A stretch of DNA of 52,829 nt from Cytophagales bacterium (GCA_030448185.1 JAUJNL010000059.1:1-52829), one strand, 5' to 3'; shown: positions 35,517 through 47,761, counted from the stretch's first letter. The notes: generated from the sequence alone by a model not told the origin. A program made the numbers and translations.

Positions 35517-36543
35517 AGACTTATTTTCTCGGTAGAAAGGGACTAAAAGGGCATTCGGGCTTAGCCAGCCAAAAGCCGAAGTTTCTCGTATAGGCTGACT
35601 GACACCCACTCAACCCCACAAAAGGCAATGGCAACCATCTTCGAGAACCTGCAAACGATAGTCAATACAAAGCGTCAACCGGCTTGGACCAAAAGAGTTT
35701 GACCGTTTGCACGAGGAATTCAAGCGCTACTACCAACCTAAAGAAGCCTATAACCAAATTAAAAAAAAAGCCGCTGCTGAGTGATTCAGGGAGGCGCTTT
35801 TCTTTATCTTGTTCTACTACAAATCTCATCCTACCCTTGAAGTGTTGGGGCTCAGTTTTGGTTTTTCTGATACGGCCGCCTTTGGGTATGTGGACTACGT
35901 GAAGCCTTATTTGAAGCGGGCTCTGCAAGGGCAATCCGTGCTGGTCAGGCGCGTGTTCGAAGATCAGCAGGCCTTTGAGATGGCCTTTCAAGGAGTGGAG
36001 GATTTGTTCATTGACGGCTCAGAACTCATCATCCAGCGGGCAAAGGACCCAAAAAAGTGCAGCAGGCCGACTTGTCAGGCAAAAAAAAAAGCACACGCTG
36101 ATCATGCTGCTCATCTGTGACAAAGCCGGCCGCATCATTTACGTGGGGCAGCTCTTCTGCGGCAGCCAGGTGGACTTTACTCTGTTCAAAAAAGAGCTGG
36201 CTCAATTTGACTACGCCCACAAGCAGGTCTGGGTAGATTCAGGATTTACCGGTATCAAAAACTACCTGCCCCGGAGCAGGTGCAGATCGGGCATAAAAAA
36301 CCAAAAAACAAAGAACTTGCTAAAGAAGAAAACTACACAACCAGCACGTATCAAAAGTGAGAGTAGTAGTCGAGCATGCTATCGGAGGCATGAAGCAGTA
36401 CTTTATCCTCAGGCACGAGAACAGAATCCGGCTGAGAAACAAAATCAGTGACGCAGTAGAAATGTGTGCCAGCCTTTGGAATTTTAAGCGTGGCTTCTCC
36501 CTCAATACTGCTTAAATTCAAAACCAAACGAGAAAATAAGTCT
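35517..36543 (+). mobile_element. IS5-like insertion sequence inside the NHL gene
   Basis: Inverted ends AGACTTATTTTCTCG (from 35517) and its complement CGAGAAAATAAGTCT ending at 36543, with ATT on both sides as a 3-base duplication (35514-35516 and 36544-36546). It carries a DDE_4-type transposase. The insertion point and the rejoined host frame confirm the boundaries. Confidence 0.8.
35625..36515 (+). pseudogene. IS5-like DDE transposase, frameshifted
   Basis: Starts MATIFENLQTIVNTKR. The helix-turn-helix part continues in a second frame (EFDRLHEEFKRYYQPKEAYNQI) and, after a stop or slip near 35790, reads HPTLEVLGLSFGFSDTAAFGYV and LFIDGSELIIQ. It then moves to a third frame with LLICDKAGRIIYVGQ, VDSGFTGIK and an arginine-rich end, and finally reads SDAVEMCASLWNFKRGF to a stop at 36515. 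Three or more slips. These segments match DDE_4-type transposases of the IS5 group in order and spacing. Confidence 0.7.
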
Positions 36544-39500
36544 ATTAACTGCAATGCTTTCGGGGAAGTACGCCTCACATTCGGTACGGGAGGTTCAGCC
36601 GACGGGCAATTCAACTCTCCCTCAGACGTTGCAGTAGACAAACAAGGCAATGTATACGTAGCCGATAATCTAAACTACCGCATTCAGAAGTTCGACGCCA
36701 ACGGAAATTTTCTTTCTAAGTTCAGTCTGCAAGGCACCCCAGACCCGCACTACCGAAACCTGTCGGGTGTAGCCGTAGACGGAGCAGGCAATGTGTACGC
36801 TTCGTCCAATAATGCGGTGCAAAAATTTGACGCCAATGGCAACTTTCTGTCTAAAATTGGCGGACCGACAGCAGGCACTGCCGACGGGCAGTTTTCCTAT
36901 CCCTCGGATATCGCCGTAGATGGGCAGGACAATATTTACGTGGTGGATGCATACAACGACCGCGTTCAGAAGTTTGACAAGAATGGCAACTTCCTGATGA
37001 AGTTCGGTTCGGGTGGTTACGAAAGAGGACAGTTCTACAGTCCCAGCGGAGTTGCAGTAGACACAGAGGGAACCATTTATGTAGTGGCCCGCTACGGAGG
37101 AGACGGCCCGGTTCAGATGTTTAACCCCGACGGCACTTTCCAGAAGATACACATGTCTTACACCCCGGGTGAGGGAGCGTTGATTTCGCCTCACAGCATC
37201 GCCCTGAATGGGCAGAACAATGTATTGCTTTTAGACCGGGAAAAGAGTTACATTCAGAAATTCTCTTATGGGTATTTGGTGTGGAAAGTAGACGGAGGTT
37301 CGGATGGCGGGCAGTTCCGCAGCCCTTCCGGTCTCTCTGTAGATACGCAGGGCAACGTGTACGTAGCCGATTACGGCAATCACCGCATTCAGAAGTTCAA
37401 CAATCAGGGAGTTCTATTAACCAAGTTTGGCAACAGCGGTTATGCAGACGGGCAATTTACCTATCCGTCTGATGTAGCCGTGGACGAACAAGGCAATGTA
37501 TACGTATCAGAAAACAGCAGAATTCAGATTCTTACCAACAATGGACAGTACTTGGTATTTGGCAGTCACGGGAAGGACAACGGGCAACTCGACCGCACGA
37601 CTGGCATTGCCGTTGATGCGCAAGGCAATATTTATGTAACGGAAGCCAACAACGGCCGACTGCAGAAATTCGATGCAAGCGGTAAATTCATTTGGAAACG
37701 GGGCGGTACGGAAACAGAGATGCTATTCTCGCAACCAATGGACGTAGCAGTAGACGGGCAAGGCAACGTATATGTAGTAGATTATTATCGTTACAACGTA
37801 CAGAAGTTTGACCCTAATGGCCAGCTTTTGCTCTCATTCGGTGAACCTGGGGTGGAGAATGGCCGGTTCGACCATCCAAGCGGCGTGGCAGTAGACGCTC
37901 AGGGCAACATCTACGTAGCCGATCACTCAAACTACCGCGTGCAGGTATTCAATCCCAAAGGCGAGTTTCTTACTGCCTTTGGCACCGCAGGCAGCGGGGA
38001 AGGACAGTTTAATGGGCCTCGCGGCATCGCCGTTGATGCACAAGGCAATGTATACGTATCCGATTCCCGGAATAACTCGCTCCAAAAGTTCAGCTACGTA
38101 CCTGCCCTGATTGTACCCAAGGTAGTAGTTAAATATATCGCTGAACCCATCGATGACAACACGGGCAGTTTTTTCTTTGGCAGTACCATTGCCGGCACTC
38201 CGGTTACGCAAGGCTTTATCCTCGACAACACCGAGGGAACAGTAGACCTCACCGTCAGCGGCTTCAGTCTGCCGGCTGGTTTTTCGCTGGTGGAAGAGTT
38301 TCCAACCCGTGTACCGGCAGGAGAAAGCGTGCCTTTTCGGGTGCAGCTTACGGCCATACGAGCAGGAAGCTACACTGGCAGCTTGTCATTCGCCACCAAT
38401 GATCCCGACAAGAATCCGTATAATTTTACCATTAGTGGGCAAGTAGATGCGAATCCTTTAGCCGAGCGAATTACCCAACGCATTAGCTTTGAGGCGCTAC
38501 CGAGTAAAACTTACGGCGATACCCCCTTTGCCTTGTTGGCAACGTCTACTTCCGGCTTACCAGTTTCTTTCAGTGTACTATCCGGCCCGGCCATCCTCGA
38601 GGACAACACCCTAACGCTGGTAGGGGCAGGTAGCGTTACGATTAAGGCATTCCAACCTGGGAATGACGTCTACAAAGCGGCCACTGATGTAGTGCGAACA
38701 TTTGTTGTCAACAAAGCTACTCAGGCCATTACCTTCGAGCCCTTGCCTGATAAAATGGAAGGCGATGCACCCTTCAGCTTATCGGCCAAGGCTTCTTCCG
38801 CTCTACCGGTTACGTTCAGTATTGTATCCGGTCCGGCTACGGTAGCAGAAAACAACCTTACTCTTTCAGGATCAGGAATCGTGCGGGTAAAAGCTACTCA
38901 AGGAGGAGACGCTAATTATGAACCTGCTTTGGAAGTGTTCCAATTCTTCACCGTTACCGCAGCCACAGTCAAGAGCAATCAGCGGATTACGTTTGCGGTT
39001 ATCGAGAACAAGACCTATGGTGATGCCTCCTTTGCCTTAACTGCCACGGCTTCTTCGGGGCTGCCGGTAACCTTCTCGGTTACTTCCGGCCCGGCAATTG
39101 TGTCCTGCAATACGCTGCTTTTGACTGGAGCGGGTACCGTGACGATCGAGGCTACTCAATGGGGCAACGCGTTGTACCACGCTGCCGCTACTGTAAAACG
39201 CACCTTCACTGTCCATCAAGCGCCACAGGTAGTTAGCCTGGCTGCTTTAACGGACAAAACAATGGGAGAAGCTCCTTTCCGGGTGAGCGGTCTTGCTTCC
39301 TCCGGCTTGCCGCTTAGTTTCACGGTTGTTTCGGGACCGGCTACTCTGGAAAACGATCTATTGACCCTTACCGGCACAGGAACAGTAACCATTGGTGCTT
39401 CGCAGGCAGGCAATGCTGACTACCTGGACCGCCCAAACCGTAACCGGCAGTTTCTGCGTGGCTCCGGCTAAGCCATCCATCACGTCCAACGGGATTGTGC

Positions 39501-40002
39501 TTACGTCCAGCAGCAGCGAAGGCAACCAGTGGTACCTGGATGGAGACTTAATCAGCGGGGCTGAAGGGCAAACGTTCAATGCTACCCTGGCCGGAAGTTA
39601 CACGGTGCAGGTAACGGGTCACTGCGGCCCGGCTGTTCACTCCGAACCATTCCGGATCACGGTATCCGGCACGGAAAAAGGACTTGCTACGCAGATACAT
39701 CTATTTCCTAACCCTGCCACCAACAAAGTACTTGTACTGTTACCCCTAGGATGGCACTACAAGCAGGCAATCGTGTTTAATGCCACGGGTAACCAAGCTG
39801 CCCAAGCGAATTCAGCTTCTAAAGCAATCACCCAAGTTAGTTTTAACACTGCTGCATTTGCTCCAGGCATGTATTTGGTTCGAATTGAAACCAACAAAGG
39901 AACTATAGTCAAAAAATTTATTAAAGAATAAACTCCACTGAGGGGCGGTATAGGGCCGCCTCTATAACACTCTTTCAAATTATTGAGAAATTAAGCGATT
40001 TT

Positions 40003-40452
40003 ATGCACAAAACTTTGTTTTTCCCCCTGGTCCTGTTGCTGCTTACTTGCCTGTTGACGGCCTGCCCAAGTGATGATCCCAAGCCTACGAGCAATACCGC
40101 AGCAAAGCTCAAAAGAAGCTGGAAAGTTGCTCAAACTGGTAACCCTAACCCGCTTTATCAGCATCCCTTACCGGCAGGACAAACCATTACTGAGGATTAT
40201 AGTCACTACCGACTTGCCATTACCGATGAAACGGATTATGTGATTATTCAGCGGGATAACTCCATGCGTACGGGTACTTGGGAACTAGCAGCTAACGAGA
40301 CCAAGATTGTCTTGGACAAGGGAGTAGCCGGACAAGAAATGATTATTGACCTGGTAGAGTTGACGGATGCCTCTTTAAAAATACGTTATATCGAAGGGAG
40401 CACCAAAACGGGTAATCGGGAAATACTCATGGAATTGATTCCCGCCCAATAA
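40003..40452 (+). CDS. Small lipoprotein, lipocalin-like
   Basis: A 149-residue protein with a lipoprotein signal (LLLLTCLLTACPSDD). The mature part opens with KLKRSWKVAQTG and has a beta-rich pattern with RTGTWELAANETKIVLD, the layout of the lipocalin-like small lipoproteins common in Bacteroidetes. It lies 71 bases after the NHL gene on the same strand and may be co-transcribed. Function unknown. Confidence 0.75.
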   Translation: MHKTLFFPLVLLLLTCLLTACPSDDPKPTSNTAAKLKRSWKVAQTGNPNPLYQHPLPAGQTITEDYSHYRLAITDETDYVIIQRDNSMRTGTWELAANETKIVLDKGVAGQEMIIDLVELTDASLKIRYIEGSTKTGNREILMELIPAQ

Positions 40453-40790
40453 GTACTGAATGAATATCACCTCGCTTATCCAAGTACAATCAAGGAAATT
40501 TTGACGAGTGTGCTCCAATAACAGATCATATTTCTTTTAGATTCTGGTTATAGCGTTGGAAGAAGCCAGTAGCGGCCTTTAGCAACTCTTTCACCGATGA
40601 GAATGATTCACAATGAGTGACTACTCTGCGGAAGTGGCGCCCAAGCATTTAAACAAGATTCAGCTAGGGGCTGTAGGTAGGCAGCTAGAGCAATACCAAA
40701 CGACCAGTTGCTGCTCTGAACACCTCGTCTACTTTTCCGCTCTTGTGAGTATCTGCATTATTTGTGCTGCCCCCGGAAACAGGACTGCAA
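40453..40790. other. Intergenic stretch, nothing recognised
   Basis: About 340 bases between the lipoprotein and an IS3-family element. A 60-codon frame at 40613 is not supported by composition. No RNA gene, terminator hairpin or repeat was found. Confidence 0.5.
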
Positions 40791-42052
40791 GTTAAGGTGT
40801 AAGGCGTAATTTTACCACCTTAAAAAAGTTCTAAAATGAAGGACAGCAAGCGCAGAAAGTTCAAGGCCGACTTCAAAGCTCAAGTAGCCATGGAAGCAGT
40901 AAAAGAGCGTAAAACGCCAGCCCAACTGGCTCAGCAGTTCAACCTGCATCCCCATCAGATCTCCACCTGGAAAGGGCTGCTACTTAGTTCAGCAACTGGT
41001 ATCTTCCAGGAAAGCAGTAAGGGTCAGGAGGAAAAACAGGCTTTTGATGAAGAGCGAAGCCGGCTCTGCGAGCAGATGGACCGCAGACCAGGGTCCGCAA
41101 GTTACAGGTGGAACTGGAGTGGCTCAAAAAAAAATATCAGCGCTTCCAGGAGCCGTAAGACAGGACTGTGTGGAGTGGTCAGAGAAGCCCTTTTCGCTTA
41201 GCCGTCAGTGCGGGTTGTTGTCTTTGCATAAGTCGGGGCTGTATTATCAGCCCAAAGGGGAAAACGAGCAGAACCTGTAGTTAATGCGCAAGATTGACGA
41301 GCAGTATTTAAAGACGCCTTTTGTAAAGACGCCTTTTGCTGGTTACCGGATGATGAGTGATCTGCTTAGGCGGGCAGGGCAGGCAGTCAATGAAAAGCGG
41401 GTGAGAAGGCTTATGCGACTGATGGGCCTAGTGGCTATTTATCCTGAGCCTGACTTGAGTAAGGCCAGTAAAGCTCATAAGAAGTACCCTTACCTGATTA
41501 GGAACATGGTCATCAATCAGGTCAACCAGGTGTGGTCCTCTGACATCACTTATATTCCAATGAAGAACGGGTTCCTCTACCTGGTAGCGGTAATGGATTG
41601 GTATTCAAGGTATGTGCTGTCCTGGGAGTTGTCCAACAGCATGGAAAGCAGTTTTTGCGTGAAGGCTTTGCAGACAGCTCTTAAGCGGTTCGGCATGCCT
41701 CACATCTTCAACACCGGTCAGGGGGTGCAGTTCACCAGTGATGCTTTTGTGGACACGCTATTGGATCAAGACATCCTGGTATGGACGGCAAAGGCAGAGC
41801 TACCGACAACGTGTTTATTGAACGGCTCTGGCGTAGCGTCAAATACGAAGATGTGTACCTGAAAAGCTATTCGGATGGGCAGAGTCTGTTTGCAGGACTG
41901 GAAACTTATTTTCAGTTTTACAACACCCAAAGGCCACATCAACATCTGGCCCGACTAACCCCGGCAGAAGTGTATTTCCAGTTGAAGGAAAAACACCTGC
42001 TAGAAAAAGTACAAAATATAACCCGGACCTGAGCGCATTTTTACACCTTAAC
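40791..42052 (+). mobile_element. IS3-family element 1
   Basis: Bounded by GTTAAGGTGTAA (from 40791) and its complement ending at 42052. It carries orfA and orfB parts typical of IS3-family elements. No direct flanking duplication was clear. Confidence 0.75.
40836..42032 (+). pseudogene. IS3-family transposase (OrfAB), broken
   Basis: OrfA starts MKDSKRRKFKADFKAQV with an IS3-type helix-turn-helix (PAQLAQQFNLHPHQISTWKG) and slips near 40990-41160. OrfB resumes (MRKIDEQYLKTPFVKT; SDITYIPMKNGFLYLV with the first catalytic D) and slips again near 41800, where NVFIERLWRSVKYED (the catalytic E) and QFYNTQRPHQHL finish the protein. The second catalytic D is G here (NTGQGVQF instead of the usual D-Q-G pattern), a base change rather than an indel. 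Active transposition is unlikely even if the slips are artefacts. Confidence 0.8.
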
Positions 42053-42079
42053 TCTTCGGGTTTTTAGTCCTGCCACTGG

Positions 42080-42243
42080 GGAGCACCACATATCACCGCC
42101 TGTACCAGACCCGCAAGGAGGCTAAACAGGACATCTTCAAATACATCCAGGTTTGGTACAACCAGAAACGAAGGCATTCGACACTGGGATATCTGAGCCC
42201 GGAACAATTTGAAAACAAAGGCCAGCTTCAGATAGCTGCCTAG
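42080..42243 (+). pseudogene. C-terminal fragment of another IS3-family transposase
   Basis: The plus-strand frame reads YHRLYQTRKEAKQDIFKYIQ and then a WYNQKRRHSTLGYLSP-type ending, the last 55 residues of an IS3-group OrfB, with its own stop at 42241. The rest of the element is absent. It abuts IS3 element 1 and is followed directly by a small inverted-repeat element. Confidence 0.8.
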
Positions 42244-42326
42244 TGGTCAGGAAGGGTTAAAGTGAGGGGTAAACCAGCTGATACTATAGCGCCTTTTTCA
42301 CCCCTCAAATAATTGCTTCCTGACCA
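42244..42326. mobile_element. 83-base MITE-like element with CTAG target duplication
   Basis: TGGTCAGGAAG (42244-42254) and CTTCCTGACCA (42316-42326) are perfect inverted repeats, and CTAG flanks both ends (42240-42243 and 42327-42330). It lies exactly at the stop of the IS3 fragment. A 4-base CTAG/CTAR duplication is typical of IS701-type targets. The element is non-coding. Confidence 0.6.
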
Positions 42327-42745
42327 CTAGTCTTTTCTCAGCCTACACCAAAATGGAAACCCAAATGTCGGCTCCCCCGTTTTCGAACCGGTTTGGGATA
42401 GAGTTTTTCAATTACTTGACCTCCTCCCGGATTCCGGGTCAAACCAGGGTTAAGCGCAAGCTCAGTTGCCGGAATGAATTAAATACGCCTGGCAGGCTCA
42501 CCCGGTGTGGTATTTAAACTCGGGTCTGCCCCAACTGACCAGAGCGAATCAGGTTGTTCCGGTGCCAGCCTCCCCACGCCGGCTCGTTGAGTTGTCTCCG
42601 CTTAACATCAGTAAGGAATATAACATCAGTTGGTAATACAATGCTAACATCGAATTAACAGCACTTTGTTGCACAGATGTTACTTTTATGGCCTTATTAG
42701 AATCCGAAAATACAGAAAAATTTTAGCCAAACTACACTTACATTT
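42327..42745. promoter_or_regulatory. Region upstream of the SusC gene
   Basis: About 420 bases with no supported gene. The last 150 bases are AT-rich and should hold the promoter of the SusC/SusD pair, but no clear Bacteroidetes -7/-33 pair could be picked by eye. Confidence 0.4.
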
Positions 42746-45700
42746 ATGTACTCAAAATTACGATTATCAAAAATCATATGTGCTTCGGCATGTCTGATAT
42801 TCTGGGCTGAATTTGGTGTTAACCCCTCCCATGCGTTTTCTAAAGAAATTGATGAGGCGGTATTTTTTAAAATAAATGCTCCTTTTGTCAATGTTGTATC
42901 CGTTGCCCAACCCATCTCGGGTACGGTCAGAGATGAAACAGGAGCACCATTACCTGGTGCAACCGTTCTTATTAAAGGAACAACAAAGGGCACAACAACA
43001 GATTCGGAAGGAAAATTTGTAATTGATGCCGGTGCGGGTGACATTCTTGCAGTTTCTTATGTAGGCTATGCGCTGAAGGAGGAAGTTGCAGTGAACGGAC
43101 AATCATCCGTAGTGGTCCAGTTAGTCCCGGATCTTTCGCAACTGAATGAGGTAGTGGTGATTGGGTACGGTACCCAGAAAAGGTCAGATGTTACCGGTGC
43201 TATTTCTTCTATTAACAGTGAAAATTTTAACCGGGGCGTGGTAACCAACCCGGGTGAACTGTTGCAGGGTAAACTGGCCGGTGTCTCCATTGCCGCAAAC
43301 AGTGGTGAACCAGGGGCCGCGCAGGATATAATCATCAGGGGTATCGGCAGTTTGCGTTCCGGAACCCAGCCGCTTTACGTGGTTGATGGATTTTTGCTGG
43401 ACAATTCCTCCACGGGTGTTCCCAACAATCCCCTGAACTTCATTAACCCTAACGATATTGAAAGTATCGATGTGCTGAAGGATGCCAGTGCAACCGCCGT
43501 ATATGGTTCCAGGGCATCAAATGGGGTGGTAGTCATTACCACTAAAAAAGGCAAGGGAAAACCGCAGGTTAACTTTGCCGCATCCACTGCTGTCTCGTCC
43601 ATAGTCAAAACAATTGATGTTTTCGATGCCGACGCTTTTCGCAGGCAAGTGGTGGATGTGGGTGGAACTGGAAGACTTTGGGGCCAATACGAACTGGCGT
43701 GGATGAATTGACCCAAAGGGGGTATCAATACGCTCAACTTGTCAATGAGCGGCGCCGGCAGTGAGCATTTTTCCTACTTCACTTCGGTAGGCTATCAGGA
43801 CCAGGAAGGAATCCTGAAGAACAGCCGGCTAAAAACGTTATTCGGGAAAACTGAATATGAATCAGCGGGCATTCAACGGAAGGTTAAACATCGATTATAA
43901 TCTTACGGCCGCCCGCACCGAAAATTTACGCCCAGTATTACTTCGACCATAAGTGATATGCTGAGTTTAAATCCAACCATTCCTGCCTATACGGACGGTG
44001 CCTACGCTATTGAACACAAACGCCTTAAATCCACTTACCAGGTACGATTTATTCAGTGACATGGCCATCAATAACCGGATTCTGGCGAACATTTCACCAT
44101 CCCTGGAAATAGTAAAAGGCCTTACCTATAAGTTGAACTTCGGGGTTGATTATTCGGCTACCAGCAGGAACCAGCAGTACAAACCCTTTCCGGCAGTGGT
44201 CAATGAATCTGATGTTTCCAATGGGGTACTGGATGCTAACGTAAGTGCCAATACCAATCAACTGGTTGAAAATACGCTTACTTATAACTGGAACCGGGAT
44301 GTTCACAACGTTACTGTATTGGCAGGGCATTCTTACCAGGAGTTTCTGGATGAAACCGGGGATCACTACTTACCGCGGCTTTGCAACGAATAATATTGAC
44401 CCTGTTTACCAGGACCATACCAGTACAGAGAAACTTCCTACTGCGGTCAATTCGGAAGCCATCAGAAACGAGCTGCAATCTTTCTTCGGCAGAGTAAACT
44501 ACATATATGCCAACAAATACATGTTTACCGGTACGTTGCGTGCCGATGGGTCCTCAAGTTCGGCGAGAATAACCGGTATGGGTATTTCCCTTCTTTTGCA
44601 GTAGGATGGAACATCAGCAACGAAGATTTTATATTGGTCGTTTTTCAATAACTTGAAGCTGCGTGCAAGCTGGGGCCAGACCGGCAACTGGAGATTCCCT
44701 CCAAGATCACCAAAGCCAGTTATTTAGAGGAGAGATTACAAACAGGGGCCGGAAGTATCAGTACCTATCCCATTGATACCGATGCCACTTCATTAGGAGG
44801 TTATCCATACGGGATCAGATTTACCCGATTGGCAAACCCGGATATACAATGGGAGGTATCCACCCAGGTAGATGTAGGAATTGATTTCGCATTCCTGAAT
44901 TCCCGCCTGACTGGTACATTGGATTATTTCAATAAACAGTCCTCCAACATATTGCTGGAAGTGGTTCCTCCCGATCCGGTTCAGCCTACCTCTATCTACT
45001 GGACCAATATCCCGGATATGATCATCCAGAACAATGGGGTCGAATTGACTTTGAATTACAGCAGCGACCCAAAACGCGACTTCTCCCATACTATGGGCAG
45101 AATGACCTTCATCCAAAATAGAGTGAAAGATTCGCCTATTCGGTCTGGTAACGGGGGCAGCCCAGGGTTCCGGCCAAAACGGGCGCGACCATTAATGGCT
45201 ACATTAACAATGAGCCGATCAGGGCATTCTATATGTATCAGTTTAATGGCATCAATGCGGACAATGGTCAGAATATATTCAGGGACACTAATGGAGATGG
45301 TGCAATACTGGACAATGACCGTGTGGTAGTAGGCAGTGCGATTCCTAAATTCATCTATGGGTATTCCCTGAACTTAAAGTACAAAGCTTTTGACCTGGGT
45401 TTGAATTTTAATGGGGTAGCAGGAAACAAGGTTTACAATCACACGACCATGACCCTGTTCAATAAGGCACTGTTGGCCCGGTCTAATAATACAACCGATT
45501 TGCCGTCCAGTACCCCAATGAGATATTGAGCAAATGCCAATACCGTATCCACCCGTTATCTGGAGAATGGCTCTTTCTTACGATTGAACAACGCGACACT
45601 GGCCTATAACTTAAATTTAACCGGGAGCAGATTGGGGAACGCCTTCCCACGGATCAGTCTTACGCTAACCGGTCAAAACCTGTTTGTCATCACCGATTAT

Positions 45701-45823
45701 TCAGGATTTGACCCTGAAGTCAATACGGGATCTACTTCAGGTGGAATCCAAACCTTTGGCATTGACCGATTTACGTATCCAAGGGCAAGAACATTTCTGC
45801 TGGGTCTTAATGTAACATTTTAA
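42746..45823 (+). pseudogene. SusC/RagA-type TonB-dependent outer-membrane transporter, frameshifted
   Basis: The first 322 codons are intact: signal peptide, carboxypeptidase-regulatory-like domain (ISGTVRDETGAPLPGATVLIKG), TonB box, plug domain (VVVIGYGTQKRSDVTG, IIIRGIGSLRSGTQPLYVVDG and the SusC phrase SIDVLKDASATAVYGSRASNGV). From about 43690 the frame changes many times, but conserved strand motifs stay in order (INTLNLSMSGAGSEHF, YSGKLNMNQ, FNGVAGNKVYNHT), ending with FTYPRARTFLLGLNVTF at 45823. Restored length is about 1020 residues, normal for SusC. It would import a glycan or other ligand with the SusD partner behind it. Sequencing indels are the likeliest cause of the breaks. Confidence 0.85.
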
Positions 45824-45870
45824 AAGAAAACAAACGATTCATTTACCATCACGTGGATAATCAAACTAAA

Positions 45871-47614
45871 ATGAAAAATATAAGATTTACTAAAACCCTG
45901 CCGATAGCTGTATTTTTACTGGCCTTTTTCGGTTGTACCACCTTAGAGGAGGAGATTCTTGATGAGTCTCTGACGGGAACCAGCCAGGCGGAAATTGTAA
46001 GTGGGTCCATAGCGCCGGTATACGGTCTTCTCCGGCATGGTGTATGGTCGCATACGGTTAATTTTGGACTTCAAGAGGTTGCTTCTGATGAAGGCATTCT
46101 TCCCTACCGGGGAGGTACAGACTGGTTTGATGGTGGCAGGTTCATTGCGGTTCACCAGCATTCGATGACCCCAAGTAATAGCCTGGTAGGGGATACCTGG
46201 ACCCAAATAACGTTAACTTTATGGAGAGCCGTATTTGCGGCGGAACGATTAAGCCAGAAGCTGAAAACGGTAATGCAGGTGCCCAGGATGGGTATTACGA
46301 AATGGTAGCCATGAAGGCGTATCTCAATATGTTGGCACTTGATAACTGGGGACTTGTTTTCAGGAAAGAGCTTTCGGATGGAAGATCCGAAATTCTAAGG
46401 AGACAAGCAGCCATTGATTATATCGAAAGGGAGCTTTTGTCGGTGGTGGATGTACTTAAAAACGATAAGGGCCCGGCTAGGCTTGGCCAAAATGCGGTGA
46501 AGGCTTTGCTGGCACGTTTGTATCTGAATGCGGCCGTTTACCGCAATCCGTACGGTACGCCCGACTTCAGGAGAGAGGATATGGATAAGGTGATACAATA
46601 TACGGGTGATATTATTTCCGGACCTTATGCATTATCTCCTGAATATTTTGATTTGTTCAGTGATAATAACCATACCAATCGTGAACTTATATTTGCACTT
46701 GACCAAAGAGGCGTACTGGAGACCGACCACCAACGGTGGGCCTACTGGTCCATATCCGGTGATCGTGTTCCAAGACCGGAATTTCCAAATACCCGTGGAA
46801 CGGATGCGGTAGCGGCTACCCCTGATTTTTACCAGACATGGGTAGATGCCTACGGCAATGTAGATCCTGCCGATGCCGATGCCCGTTTCTTTAAAAGAAA
46901 TCAGATTATACCTGATGGACTTAAGGATCTTACCGGGTAACGCCAAGGAATGATTCGGAGCATTATTATTGCGTGGATGCCAAAGAATTTGAAATGGACC
47001 GGGGAATACTTCGTGGTATTATCTGGGGCCCCAGAAAAGATAGCAGAGGTAATATTTTGACTTGCGCCGACGGTAAGGTAAGGATCTATCACGTTATCAA
47101 TAGAAGAACCAGTGGTGCCAACCTAACCTATGTTGACCATACCCGCAATGTTGATTTTCCGGTCCGGGGAGTTTACACAACACGGGTTACCGGTTTTCAA
47201 AGTATCAATTCAGCCGTACCGCTCCCAATTGTTGCAGCTATAGTAGTGTTGATCTGGTTTTGATCCGTTTGGGAGAGATTTATTTAATGCGTGCTGAGGC
47301 CAGGTTGAGAAATGGTGACAATGCCGGGGCTTTGGCCGATGTCAATACCTTGAGAACTTCCAGAAATGCCCGGCCTGACCAGACTCCTGATGCCTTGAAT
47401 ACCATTGACCTGAATATATTGTTCCGTGAATCGGGATTTGAACTTTACTGGGAAGGGTTTAGAAGAAACTATCAGATACGGTTTGGCAAATATGAGGGTA
47501 ACTGGACAGGGAAGACCGACAGCGATGTTAACAAAAGATTGTTCCCGGTTCCTCAGCGGGCAATGGATGGCGCTTCCGGCGAAGAAGGATTTTAGTGCAA
47601 AACCGGGGTACTAA
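45871..47614 (+). pseudogene. SusD/RagB-type outer-membrane lipoprotein, frameshifted
   Basis: Starts MKNIRFTKTLPIAV with a lipobox (FFGC). It then reads the SusD pattern: DESLTGTSQAEIVSG, LWRAVFAAERLSQ, and after a slip near 46255 the TPR-like helices LARLYLNAAVYRNP and YALSPEYFDLFSDNN. More slips occur near 46945, 47255 and 47560; YLMRAEARLRNGDNAGALADVN and the family ending (ALPAKKDFSAKPGY, stop 47614) are still visible. Restored length is about 580 residues. It is the surface-exposed ligand-binding partner of the SusC gene 47 bases upstream. Confidence 0.85.
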
Positions 47615-47700
47615 ACCAGAACAGGATCATAAGGATACGGCAAGAGAATCAAATTTTCTTGCCATATCTTTTTTTGAATATATATTTGAATTATACAAAG

Positions 47701-47761
47701 TAGGACTTACGCAAAAGCTAAGGAGGATTGGCTAACTCCTTGCGCAGATAGTCGTCGAGCA
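47701..47761 (-). mobile_element. End fragment of an IS related to the one at 17230
   Basis: TAGGACTTACGCAAA (47701-47715) equals the right end of the IS at 17230-18271. Just inside, the minus strand reads LDDYLRKELANPP and a stop, similar to the transposase end EQYLKLELQNPQ. The rest is missing; IS3-family element 2 begins at 47762 and probably cut it off. Confidence 0.65.

Larger units (their letters stand above)
35301..39931 (+). pseudogene. NHL-repeat/Ig-like secreted protein with T9SS tail, split by an IS
   Basis: Starts MHFMKHLYYRFIYLP with a signal peptide, then the first NHL strand (EAIAASPCGDVYIVDYFKNRI) before the IS at 35517. Removing the IS and one 3-base duplication rejoins the frame exactly as NRIINCNAFGE. 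About a dozen NHL beta-propeller repeats of the form DVAVDKQGNVYVAD follow to about 38090. Next come a Hydin-like Ig domain (to 38455), four MBG-like Ig repeats (KTYGDTPF-type openings, to about 39420) and, after a one-base slip near 39425, a last Ig module and a type IX sorting domain ending IHLFPNPATNK...KKFIKE. The host protein is a large surface or secreted binding protein; the IS breaks it at residue 73. Confidence 0.85.

Noticed and set aside
36547..38090. Repetitive DNA in the NHL gene as a possible CRISPR or tandem array
   Set aside because: The repeat unit is about 130-180 bases, diverged at DNA level and in frame with protein repeats; it is a beta-propeller, not an array of identical repeats with spacers.
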